From Alloacidobacterium sp035547425 (GTDB lineage: Bacteria > Acidobacteriota > Terriglobia > Terriglobales > Acidobacteriaceae), in contig DASZUU010000049.1 in assembly GCA_035547425.1 (NCBI GenBank), positions 62,001 through 126,000 of the forward strand: DNA of 64,000 nucleotides, written 5' to 3'. Below, piece after piece: positions 41,636-50,054 of the stretch (position 1 is its first letter; each line of letters opens with the position of its first letter). The notes beneath the pieces are model-generated. The model was not told the DNA's origin, ran no database searches, and saw nothing but the letters and a program-made list of their open reading frames with translations. A program made the position numbers and the translations under genes.

Positions 41636-42649
41636 TTATTGAGGTCCATGATGTGCGGGAGCGCTGGAGGATTGCAGCTTCTCAGCTGTCTGAAATTCGC
41701 GAGCCGAATCGTCCTTGCGGCCTTCAGCGCGGTAAACTTGGGCGAGAAGTCCATGCGTGATGTAGTTGGAGGGGTCCATGCGCAAAGCGCGCTCAAGGTA
41801 CATGCCGGCCATGACCGGGTTTTGTTGTTGCAGCAGAACTTTGCCAAGAAGGATATACGGACCGGTTGCATTCGGTTCTAGCAAGATTGCGCGATTGAGT
41901 GTGTGCTGCGCTTCGTCGTATTGATTGCTGCGGATGTAGGCATCGGCAAGACGATCATAAACCTCGCCGTTTAATGGATTGAGATGCTGTTCCTGCTGAA
42001 ACTCAGCGATTGCATTTGCAGTATCCCCTTTGGCCAGGAAAATCTCACCGAGAAGCAGATGGGCCAACGGGAGGGAGTGATCGAGCGCCAATGTTTTTTT
42101 AGCAAATTGTTCTGCAGGCGGGAGGAATTCCTGATGCAGGCAGATGCGGGCGAGAAGCAGATAGGCAGGCGCTGTGTCGGGGCCAAAGCCGTATTGCGCG
42201 GCAAACGCACGGCGCGCATCGTCGTAACGCTTTAACTGTAGATAAGACACGCCTAGTACATAATTCGGATCGATGTTGATATCGGGCACGGCAGCGTGCG
42301 CCTGTTCGAGCAAAGGAATGGCGTCGGCAGCTCGCCCCATGCGAAAGAGAGTGACCCCGCGCAACTGCATGGATTCGATGTCCTTTGGATTTTGCGCGAG
42401 GGCTTTGGCGAAGGCTGCGTCGGCTTCGCTGAATTGATTTTGCTGATAGAAGATGAAGCCGCGAAGACGTTCGACCCCGGGAGGCTCAGGAGTTTGAGAG
42501 GCAAGGGCATTCAGTTCATTCAGCGATTGATCGAGTTTTCCCTGGGAGAAAAGTTGTTGGGCGTGATCGATGCTGTTGGCGTGGGGTTGCTGTGCGGATA
42601 TCTGCATAGCGCAGAAAATGAGAAGACACAGAAGCAGAGACTTGGCCAT
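41636..42649 (-). CDS. Exported TPR repeat protein
   Basis: 337 residues. Signal peptide MAKSLLLCLLIFCAMQISAQ, then seven to eight TPR units (AQQLFSQGKLDQSLNELNAL, GFIFYQQNQFSEADAAFAKAL, VYDRLADAYIRSNQYDEAQH). The C-terminus ends after a helix rich in Arg/Glu. The gene lies 33 bp or less beyond the terminator hairpin of the Oar-like receptor and starts the TPR-TPR-CRTAC1 set. Confidence 0.85.
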   Translation of the reverse strand: MAKSLLLCLLIFCAMQISAQQPHANSIDHAQQLFSQGKLDQSLNELNALASQTPEPPGVERLRGFIFYQQNQFSEADAAFAKALAQNPKDIESMQLRGVTLFRMGRAADAIPLLEQAHAAVPDINIDPNYVLGVSYLQLKRYDDARRAFAAQYGFGPDTAPAYLLLARICLHQEFLPPAEQFAKKTLALDHSLPLAHLLLGEIFLAKGDTANAIAEFQQEQHLNPLNGEVYDRLADAYIRSNQYDEAQHTLNRAILLEPNATGPYILLGKVLLQQQNPVMAGMYLERALRMDPSNYITHGLLAQVYRAEGRKDDSAREFQTAEKLQSSSAPAHHGPQ

Positions 42650-42682
42650 AGTCGGATATGCGAAAAGTGTACCGCAAGAAAG

Positions 42683-42705
42683 AAGGGGAGCATGGAGCTC
42701 CCCTT
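42683..42705 (-). terminator. Terminator after the Oar-like receptor gene
   Basis: Minus-strand AAGGGGAGC, loop TCCAT, GCTCCCCTT: a perfect 9-bp stem (42697-42705 with 42683-42691) followed by the pyrimidine-rich CTTTCTTG. It begins 22 bp past the receptor stop codon, separating it from the downstream TPR gene. Confidence 0.65.
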
Positions 42706-42727
42706 AGTGTCTATGTTGACAGCCGCG

Positions 42728-45700
42728 CTAGAACTGAATGCGGGCCGAGAGTTGCAGCTTACGCGGGTTTGTGTAGCCGTTGATTCCATAACCGCCATTG
42801 AGATATTGATCGCCGCCATCGACGGTATAGGCAGAGCCACTGCCAAAGCCGGGGTTGATGTGATTGAAGACGTTATAGGCATCCATGCGGAATGACAGAG
42901 ACAGGCTCTCCTTGATGGGGAAGTCTTTCTGCGTCGCCAGATCGGTATTGAAAAATGCCGGGCCGAACTTATTATTGCGGCCTGCATTACCGATCTGGTC
43001 AAGACCCGGCGCTGAGAAGCCAAGGTATGGCTGCGTCGTCAGCGGCGTGCTAGTGCCGTGGAAGAGTAACTGCCGATGCCCAACGGGGTCATAACTGCCA
43101 ACTTTTACATTGAGACTGCCGGGATTGCCATTCACGTAGCAGGGGGCATCGCCGGGAACTGAGGCGGAACACTCATTATATTTAAGCGTGAAGGGGAGCC
43201 CGCTTTGCCAGGTAATGATCGGACTTAACTGCCAGCCGCCTATGATCTCGTTCCAGAAGCCGCTGACGTTGCTGGCGAAGAGCTGATTACGCCCGAATGG
43301 CAATTGATAAACGCCATAGGCAATAAAGCTCTGTTCTCGGTTGCTGTCGTCGCGTCCCTTAACTGCGGAGCGATCCCATGTCACAAAGCTCGACGCCCAG
43401 TTATAAGACTTCTGCCAGGCGTAGTTGGCATTGAGGGAGGCGCCATGAGCGAACTGCTTTGTCATGCTGAGTTGCAGCGCGTTATAGTGCGTGTCCTGAT
43501 CGTTGCCGTAGTAGCTGATGCCATTGTTCCAGCCGCAGGCTCCTGCAGGGAGACCGCTGGCAGGTTGCGTGTATCCGGCGCTGGCGCAAGCCGGCAGAGT
43601 TCCCGCATAGTAGCGCTGCAGGAAGATGCTGTTGCCCGTGCCGTTATTCGGTCCGATGCTGTTCGGGTAGGCGGGATCGTAATGCAGCGTTTGCCCATTT
43701 ATGCTGTAGTTCGCAGGCAGCGTGATGGCTTCTTCATTAGGATTTGTGGTGTTGCCGTCGCCGGCGCTGAGGGTGTGTGTTCCTTTGTTGCCGACATAAG
43801 CCATCGTGACGGAGAAGGTGGGCGTGAGCGCATGCTGGATGCTCAGGTTCCAGGCATCGAGCGTGGGGAGGCGTAACGGATCGGGACGCGCTTTGGGGCT
43901 GACTGCGTATCCGGGCGCGGGCAGCAAGCCGTTGGATGGAATTGTGGGGAAATTGTAGGCAGGTGCGCCCTGTGTGAGGGTGAATGTGTAAGACGTAGCG
44001 CCGCCGGTTGGGTTGACGCTCTGGTTGCCGAGAACGGGCAGGTTCTGCGTGACCACATGCCCGAAGATGGAGCCGAAGACGCCAATATCAAAGCTGCGGC
44101 CGTATCCAGCGCGGATTACAGTTTGCGGGTCAAGCTGGTAAGCAATGCCGACACGGGGCGCAAGCGCCTTCCATGACGGGCTCCAGCCCATATTTGTGCC
44201 GATGCCGCCTACGCCGGCAACGTGCAGGTAGCCATCGCTCATATTCATCAGGCCACCGTGTCCGGCTCCATTTACTGCTTCAGGGAAGTACAGTTCCCAC
44301 CGCAGGCCATAGTTTACGGTCATCTTGCTACTGGCGCGCCAAGTATCCTGCGCGTAGAGGAAGAGACGTTTCTGGAATTCTTTGGCATTCAGAGAGCCTG
44401 CAATATCCGGATTCTGAATGTAGCGGCCAAAGCTGGTGACTTGGCCTAGCACAAAAGTGGCAAAGCCAAGTCCACCCTGCTCTTTGAGAGCCGGATTTGA
44501 GGTGGGCCCAGTGCCAAAGCCGAGCAAGCCGGCGCGGTCCGTATCACTGGGCACGCGCAGATTGCGGGCGTATCGGAAGTCGGCGCCAAACTTGGCAGAA
44601 TGGTTGCCGAGTATTCTTGTCCAGTTATTGACTCCCTGGAACTGATCTTCGCGTTCTGTCGTCGGGCAGTTGCAGCGCGTGATATTAAGACCGGAGCCGT
44701 ATTGCGCACCACCGCTGGTTGGATTATTGGGGCCGCCGAAGGTACCTACATCGGTGATATTGAATCCCGGCGCGCCGTTCGTGTAACGATCGCCAAAGTT
44801 CAGACCGGGAATGCCGAGCTGATCGGCAAAAGCCACATCCTGATCGTACTTGCCGGTCTGGATGTTGTAACGGTAATAGCCCAGACGAAAATCAGTCAGG
44901 AGCGACGAGCTGATGGCGATATCGGCTCCTGTCGCAAGGCTGTCATTCGCGCCTTGCGAAGTTCCCCCGAAGCCGTTCAGCCCGAAACCGGCGCCGCCTG
45001 CGTCGCCAAAGAGGGTGCCGCCGCTCAGGGTATCGGTAAACCGGCTGAAGCGCTCAAAGACGTGAATCTTATCGCTAGCTTGCCAATCGACGCGTTCGTC
45101 CCACTGGTCGCTGTTGAAGATGCCATTGCCGCTGCCTGCATAGTTATTCTGAAGGCCGTTGTAATTGCCTGCAGAATTCGGCGCATAGGGCTGCAGCAGT
45201 GTGAGCAGGTTTAAAGCGGGCTGCGAGAGTTGGCCTGCGGGGATGACATTATTGGGATAGGGCGTGCCATCCTGCTGGTAAATGATGCCATTGTTGCCCA
45301 GAGCTGCCTGATATTCACTGAAATCGCAGCCTGGTACGCCACCGGCGTAAGGCATTGTTTGGCCAAGGCAGGTGGCGATCAGATGTGCAGACGGCACAGT
45401 CATAATCGCGGAGCTGCCCAGCTTCTGACGAACGCCCTGATAGTCGCCAAAGAAGAAAAGCCTGTCTTTTACGATGGGGCCGCCGATAGAGCCGCCAAAC
45501 TGGTTATAAAGCCCACCGGGAATGTATTGCCCGGTGACGGGGTTCGGCGCAAACTGCGTGAATGGATCGCGGGCCAGGTTGGCATTGCTCTGGCGATAAT
45601 CAAAGGCACTGCCGTGAAAGTTGTTCGAGCCGGATTTAGTTTGCGCGGTGACAACAGCGGAAACGGCTTTGCCGAATTCTGCGTCGAAGTTCTGCGTGGC

Positions 45701-46384
45701 GATCTTGGCTTCCGTGACTGCATCGAGTGCAGGATTGACAACAATGATGCCAAGGATCGGGTCCTGATTGTCAGTGCCGTCGAGCTCGTAAGCAACGCCG
45801 CCGAAGGCCTGTCCGTCAATCTGAATCTGCTGGCTGCCTTGCGGGTTTTCATCCGCCGCGTGTGCCCAGCTCAACTGCTGCGCGCCGGGCAACAGCAACT
45901 GGAGGCTGGTGAAATTGCGATTCGCGAGCGGCAGTCCGGAGACGGTCTGCGTGTTGTAAATAGAGGACACTTCTGCGCGGTCTGTCTGAAGTTGAGGAAT
46001 GGCATTCGCGCTGACAGTAACGGTTTGGCTGGAACCGCCCACCGTCATCTGAGCATCGACTTTCGGTGAAGTGTCGGCAAAGATCTGGATGTGTTGCGCG
46101 TCGAATGTGGCGAAGCCGGATGCCTCTACTTTTACTTCGTACAGGTCAGGAATAAGATGCTCGACTCGGTATAAGCCCGATTCGTTGCTTGTCGCCGTAA
46201 CCGCCGTGCCCTTTGATTCATCGGTGACGGTGATGGTTGCGTTGGGAACTACGGCGCCGGTGTTATCGGTGACGGTTCCATAGATAGAACCGTAAACTGC
46301 CTGTGCATAAGATGTGTGAGGAAGGAATGCGAACAGCACAGCACCCAAGCCGCAGGCAAGGGCCTTGCATATGCGTGTCTTCAT
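42728..46384 (-). CDS. Oar-like TonB-dependent receptor with carboxypeptidase-regulatory domain
   Basis: 1,218 residues. After a signal peptide (ending SYAQA) comes a CarboxypepD_reg-like beta-sandwich (YGSIYGTVTDNTGAVVPNAT to VKVEASGFATFDAQH). A plug-like region (VSGLPLANRNFTSLQLLLPG, GSQQIQIDGQAFGGVAYELDG) precedes about 900 residues of Gly/Asn/Tyr-rich beta-barrel strands ending in Phe (QLSARIQF). This architecture is the OmpA-related Oar family, multiplied in Acidobacteria. The cargo is unknown; an export or uptake role for peptides or glycans is suggested for relatives. It has its own strong promoter (46580-46609) and terminator. Confidence 0.93.
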   Translation of the reverse strand: MKTRICKALACGLGAVLFAFLPHTSYAQAVYGSIYGTVTDNTGAVVPNATITVTDESKGTAVTATSNESGLYRVEHLIPDLYEVKVEASGFATFDAQHIQIFADTSPKVDAQMTVGGSSQTVTVSANAIPQLQTDRAEVSSIYNTQTVSGLPLANRNFTSLQLLLPGAQQLSWAHAADENPQGSQQIQIDGQAFGGVAYELDGTDNQDPILGIIVVNPALDAVTEAKIATQNFDAEFGKAVSAVVTAQTKSGSNNFHGSAFDYRQSNANLARDPFTQFAPNPVTGQYIPGGLYNQFGGSIGGPIVKDRLFFFGDYQGVRQKLGSSAIMTVPSAHLIATCLGQTMPYAGGVPGCDFSEYQAALGNNGIIYQQDGTPYPNNVIPAGQLSQPALNLLTLLQPYAPNSAGNYNGLQNNYAGSGNGIFNSDQWDERVDWQASDKIHVFERFSRFTDTLSGGTLFGDAGGAGFGLNGFGGTSQGANDSLATGADIAISSSLLTDFRLGYYRYNIQTGKYDQDVAFADQLGIPGLNFGDRYTNGAPGFNITDVGTFGGPNNPTSGGAQYGSGLNITRCNCPTTEREDQFQGVNNWTRILGNHSAKFGADFRYARNLRVPSDTDRAGLLGFGTGPTSNPALKEQGGLGFATFVLGQVTSFGRYIQNPDIAGSLNAKEFQKRLFLYAQDTWRASSKMTVNYGLRWELYFPEAVNGAGHGGLMNMSDGYLHVAGVGGIGTNMGWSPSWKALAPRVGIAYQLDPQTVIRAGYGRSFDIGVFGSIFGHVVTQNLPVLGNQSVNPTGGATSYTFTLTQGAPAYNFPTIPSNGLLPAPGYAVSPKARPDPLRLPTLDAWNLSIQHALTPTFSVTMAYVGNKGTHTLSAGDGNTTNPNEEAITLPANYSINGQTLHYDPAYPNSIGPNNGTGNSIFLQRYYAGTLPACASAGYTQPASGLPAGACGWNNGISYYGNDQDTHYNALQLSMTKQFAHGASLNANYAWQKSYNWASSFVTWDRSAVKGRDDSNREQSFIAYGVYQLPFGRNQLFASNVSGFWNEIIGGWQLSPIITWQSGLPFTLKYNECSASVPGDAPCYVNGNPGSLNVKVGSYDPVGHRQLLFHGTSTPLTTQPYLGFSAPGLDQIGNAGRNNKFGPAFFNTDLATQKDFPIKESLSLSFRMDAYNVFNHINPGFGSGSAYTVDGGDQYLNGGYGINGYTNPRKLQLSARIQF

Positions 46385-46579
46385 TTTTTATGGTCTCCCG
46401 AAAAGCGTACAACTGTTGCTTGCTGAACTCTCTTTGTATTGCCACATAAGCGACACGAAGAGAGTAGGTCTCTTTATCTCTGGTATGAAGCCGGTAACAA
46501 CCAAGTACAACAGGCAGCAGCAGTCTTTCGCTGCCGCAAATTACCGTTCCTGTCAGAGGTACGTTGCCTCGGACACAGA

Positions 46580-46609
46580 AATATAGTGAGATGCGGCTGG
46601 CATTGTCAA
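46580..46609 (-). promoter_or_regulatory. Sigma-70-type promoter of the Oar-like receptor gene
   Basis: Minus-strand TTGACA (46604-46609) and TATATT (46580-46585) are separated by 18 bp, a near-consensus promoter. Transcription would start near 46573, giving a leader of about 190 nt. The leader contains AAGAGA-N5-TCTCTT (around 46458), a short dyad that could be regulatory. Confidence 0.65.
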
Positions 46610-46643
46610 GAAATCGGTCAGACGGTACCCGGTCAAATACTGC

Positions 46644-48302
46644 TTATGGCTTGATTCCACAGCGAGCTGAACCGTCGGCAATGGCGGCAGAGAATTGGTG
46701 CGCGTGACCGTTGTCGGGCGAAAAGATCAGCATGCGATGAAGTGTCTGTTGCGCGGCTGAAACATCGCCAAGCGCGCATTGAGTTACGGCAAGGTCATAG
46801 CCTGCAGCAAGTTGCGCAGGATCGCGGCCGAAGACGGATTGCCAAAGCCGGAGTGCGGAGGCGGTGTCACCGGACTGGACCTTAAGAATGGCGAGATCTC
46901 CGGCGGCTGTATTATTTTGGGGATCTTCGCGAAGTGTTGTTGTGTACTCGTGCTCTGCCTGCGCTTTATCGCCTTTCGTTTGATAGAGAAAGCCCAACTG
47001 CGTGTGAAGCTCCGGATCAGAAGCGCTGCCGCCGATGGACGTTTCCGCAGCTTTGAGGAAGCGAAGCGCTTCCGATTGAGCAAAAGCGTCGCCATGCTCG
47101 GCTAATTGAGCATAGGCCAGCCCGTACTCGCGAGCTGAAGCCGGCTCATTGTTGATAGTGGTCAGCTCATTTGAAATCGTAGCGGCTTTTGATGATGCGA
47201 GGCCGGGCAAGCGCAGGATGCGGTGATCGGTGAGTTGCTCGTGGGCGATATCTTCCGTCGATAACCGGGGCATGTGGCATGAAGCGCAATCCGGCGTTTC
47301 AGGATGATGCTTCCGGGCAAAGTAATTGCTGCTGTGACAGGCAAGGCACTTGCTGCGATAAAAGCTGACGCGCTCTGCAGGCGTAGGCGAGCTGTGAGGA
47401 TCGTGGCAGGTGGTGCAGGTGAGCCGGTCGCCGCTCTTCTGTTTGCATTGGCTTTGCAAGAGAGCTTCCCATTGGCTGGTAGCGCGTCCGGTAGTTCCGT
47501 TCTCGCTCTTGTGAACAAAATATGCGATGTGATCGAAGAGATTGTCGCCAACCCGGTAAGAAGTGAGTGTGTGGCCGCTACGCGCGATAGCGACTTCACC
47601 TTCAAGATGGCACTGCAGGCAAACGGAATCACGACGAACCGGGTCGAGCTTGCTGGGATTGAAAATGGGGCCTTTGCCATTCTGCGCTGAATGTGAGGAT
47701 GCATCTCCGTGACAAGCGGCGCAGCCAATGCCTCCATATGTGAATGGCGCGCCGCTGAAGCGGTTTCTTGCATCCGGGAGTGAAGTCTGCACGCCCATGG
47801 CATGACAACGAAGACAGCCGGGATCGATGGGGAGCGTGAAAGGCATTTCGGTTGCGTGCAGATAATGGGGAGCCATATCCCATACCTTTTTCTTTGCGTA
47901 CCAGTTGATCGGGATTTCAAACCAGTAGCCTTCCTGCTGAAAGAGGTAAGTGCGTCCGCGCCTGCCGGAGCCGAGATAATAGAGCAGCTCCTGTTTGCCG
48001 TCAAGCGAGCGCAATGGTGAATTGCTCATGCGCCGGTACGCAAGCCAGGCTTGGCCGTTCTGCAGAAAGACTGTGTAGTGAATACCCGACGCAGCGTGAG
48101 TGAAATCGCCGGAGATAAGCCCATCTACTGCGCGACCGCTGGCCTGTGCCATAGGCGTGCGCTCATAGTTGTCGTAAATCTGCTTGTGGCATCGAGAGCA
48201 CGTGATATCGGGATTTTGGGCGACTGCTGCGAATGAAGAGGAGAACGCGAGAGCGGCAATCGCGGTGAACAAAATGCGTGCTATAAGAATGCTTCGCAAC
48301 AT
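46644..48302 (-). CDS. Exported seven-haem cytochrome c fused to TPR domain
   Basis: 552 residues. Signal peptide (ILFTAIAALAFSSSFAAVAQ), then seven CxxCH haem sites: CSRCH, CLRCH, CAACH, CLQCH, CTTCH, CLACH and CASCH, spread over about residues 34-345, with the paired His-rich spacing of c554/octahaem-like proteins. The C-terminal 180 residues form about four TPR units (ELHTQLGFLYQTKGDKAQAE). Electron-carrier plus scaffold fusions like this are seen in Acidobacteria and Planctomycetes; the redox partner is unknown. It reads toward the Oar-like gene, whose promoter lies in the spacer. Confidence 0.9.
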   Translation of the reverse strand: MLRSILIARILFTAIAALAFSSSFAAVAQNPDITCSRCHKQIYDNYERTPMAQASGRAVDGLISGDFTHAASGIHYTVFLQNGQAWLAYRRMSNSPLRSLDGKQELLYYLGSGRRGRTYLFQQEGYWFEIPINWYAKKKVWDMAPHYLHATEMPFTLPIDPGCLRCHAMGVQTSLPDARNRFSGAPFTYGGIGCAACHGDASSHSAQNGKGPIFNPSKLDPVRRDSVCLQCHLEGEVAIARSGHTLTSYRVGDNLFDHIAYFVHKSENGTTGRATSQWEALLQSQCKQKSGDRLTCTTCHDPHSSPTPAERVSFYRSKCLACHSSNYFARKHHPETPDCASCHMPRLSTEDIAHEQLTDHRILRLPGLASSKAATISNELTTINNEPASAREYGLAYAQLAEHGDAFAQSEALRFLKAAETSIGGSASDPELHTQLGFLYQTKGDKAQAEHEYTTTLREDPQNNTAAGDLAILKVQSGDTASALRLWQSVFGRDPAQLAAGYDLAVTQCALGDVSAAQQTLHRMLIFSPDNGHAHQFSAAIADGSARCGIKP

Positions 48303-48331
48303 GGACAGAGATGACTTACCTGTATAACACC

Positions 48332-48358
48332 GCGGAAGCGCCTCGTGTACGCTTCCGC
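48332..48358. repeat. Perfect 9-bp inverted repeat between SAM hydrolase and cytochrome genes
   Basis: GCGGAAGCG (48332-48340), 9-nt loop, CGCTTCCGC (48350-48358). It begins 9 bp past the SAM-hydrolase stop codon on the minus strand. A terminator is likely from position, though no T-tract follows. Confidence 0.45.
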
Positions 48359-48366
48359 AACTGCTA

Positions 48367-49281
48367 TCAATGTTTGGGAGGGATGGATAAGTCGACAGGC
48401 GGTTTCACTTTGTATATTTCGGAAAAATTTCTCTGATTGACGCCAAGGCTCAGGCGGCCGCGCGAATCGATGTAAAAGAGTGGCTTGCCGATAGGCACAT
48501 CGCTAAAGGTTTTTTCAAAGGGGAACGGATACTTGTGGCCATCAAGCGTGACGGAAACCGAATCTCCGATCCGGTAACCGAGCTTTGCAAACGTTTCTGC
48601 CGGTACGTTTAATACCAGATTTCCAAAAGGGCCATCGGTTCCGATCACTTGTCCATGAAGGCCTTTGTCGTCGATGGTTGCACTGCGAATATCGAGGCGC
48701 ACTAATTTCGAGACATTGAGCGCAGGGCCGGCCTGGGTCCAATCGTCGCCTCGCGCGAGGTGCGCGCCGGCGGGGGAGAAGATGTCGCGCCCGTGGAATG
48801 TGGAAGAGAGCTTTGCTCCGATCATCCATTCCGCATTGGTGATTTCGCGCGCGCCTTCAATTCCGTCACGATCCTGCACCAGCGTGAGCAAGCCGTTGTC
48901 CGGCAGCACGAAATACTGGCCAACTTTTGATTTAGCAATGATTGCCTTGCGGCTGCTGCCCACTCCGGGATCGACGACGACAACGAAGATGGCGTCTTTT
49001 TGAAAATACGGCGCCGAACCGGCAAGAAAACGCGCGCCCTCGGCAATGTCATAGGGCGTGACCTGGTGCGTAATGTCGATGATGCGCACGCCGGGAGCGA
49101 TGCCGTCCATTACCGCTTTGCAGATGCCGACGGCATCGTCGCGCACATCAAAGTCGGTCATAAATCCAATGGTATGCGGAGACGCCGGCGGCACGGTGGT
49201 CTGTACGGTGTTGCATCCGGTAAGCGCAATGGCGAGCAGAGCGGAGAAAAGAAATTTATGAGACAAAAGCGGCAAGGTCAT
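48367..49281 (-). CDS. Lipoprotein-anchored SAM hydroxide adenosyltransferase (DUF62)
   Basis: 304 residues. The body matches DUF62: TIGFMTDFDVRDDAVGICKAV, VVVDPGVGSSRKAI, VLPDNGLLTLVQD and TFHGRDIFSPAGAHLARG. The hydrolase triad Asp104, Arg111 and His163 keeps the family spacing (7 and 52 residues). DUF62 enzymes hydrolyse S-adenosylmethionine to adenosine and methionine. The N-terminus is a lipoprotein signal: FLFSALLAIALTGC with lipobox Cys23, after which NTVQTT follows. A SAM-cleaving domain outside the cytosol is unexpected. Confidence 0.88.
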   Translation of the reverse strand: MTLPLLSHKFLFSALLAIALTGCNTVQTTVPPASPHTIGFMTDFDVRDDAVGICKAVMDGIAPGVRIIDITHQVTPYDIAEGARFLAGSAPYFQKDAIFVVVVDPGVGSSRKAIIAKSKVGQYFVLPDNGLLTLVQDRDGIEGAREITNAEWMIGAKLSSTFHGRDIFSPAGAHLARGDDWTQAGPALNVSKLVRLDIRSATIDDKGLHGQVIGTDGPFGNLVLNVPAETFAKLGYRIGDSVSVTLDGHKYPFPFEKTFSDVPIGKPLFYIDSRGRLSLGVNQRNFSEIYKVKPPVDLSIPPKH

Positions 49282-49346
49282 ATCTCCAAAGAGGAAATCG
49301 ACAGCGTTGCTCTGACTGTAGCAGGAGTGCGGCGAGTAGCAAGCTT

Positions 49347-50054
49347 TTATTCGGATTGCAAAGCGAAGGCGATGATGGTGCTGCCCGATTTACCGGTTAG
49401 GCTCTCGAGCTGACATGTAAGCTCCGCTTCGAGATCGTCGGTTTTGAGATGCATTTCGCAGGCCGCGATTTCCTCTTCGCCGGCGCCTTGATAGCACAGT
49501 TCGCAGATGCCAAGGCCATTTTCAGAACGCACAGGCGGCCCAAAGACGCGGCAGGTCATCGGTCGTGACGTATATAAGTCGCACATGCCTGTTTCCGGAT
49601 CGAGAACCGGACATGGCTCATCGTTGGCGAAGTCCTCGAAGCGCTCCTGCGCATCTTCGGTTTCATCCAGGATGCCGGTTTGCGCGTTGCCGGGGAAATC
49701 CGTTGTCAGCCGCTGCACGGAGCCTGAGACGCGCTGCAGCAGATTGGCTGCTCGCTGCGGGTCTTCTGCCTGAAGCCGCCGCAAGCCTGCGCGCAGGCGT
49801 TCCGCGTCGAGCTGCGTGATGGCGAAGACGCCGACGCAGCATTGTGTGCACCCCGGTCGGCAGACAAGCCATTCTCCGCTGCGGCGGGCGGCGTCAGCCA
49901 GCGCGGCGTCTACGATCTGTACGAGTTGGGAATCGCCGGAAGGAAGCACTCTTCCAGCATAGACATAAATGCGGATGCGCGCTGCAAGTGCGAGTAGAAG
50001 AGACAGCCCCTTTTGCTGCGCCCGCAGGGAGGTATTAAGCCTCAACCAGCTCAC
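49347..50054 (-). CDS. YkgJ-family cysteine-cluster protein
   Basis: About 235 residues if started at GTG 50054; the frame is open to 50132, and GTG at 49949 (GGAAGA just upstream) would give 200 residues and avoid overlap with the LarA-like gene. The cysteine cluster CRPGCTQCC, CPVLDPETGMCDLYTSRPMTCRVFG and GICELCYQG with CEMH defines UPF0153/YkgJ, a putative zinc- or iron-binding module of unknown role. It follows the LarA-like gene on the same strand. Confidence 0.75.
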   Translation of the reverse strand: MSWLRLNTSLRAQQKGLSLLLALAARIRIYVYAGRVLPSGDSQLVQIVDAALADAARRSGEWLVCRPGCTQCCVGVFAITQLDAERLRAGLRRLQAEDPQRAANLLQRVSGSVQRLTTDFPGNAQTGILDETEDAQERFEDFANDEPCPVLDPETGMCDLYTSRPMTCRVFGPPVRSENGLGICELCYQGAGEEEIAACEMHLKTDDLEAELTCQLESLTGKSGSTIIAFALQSE

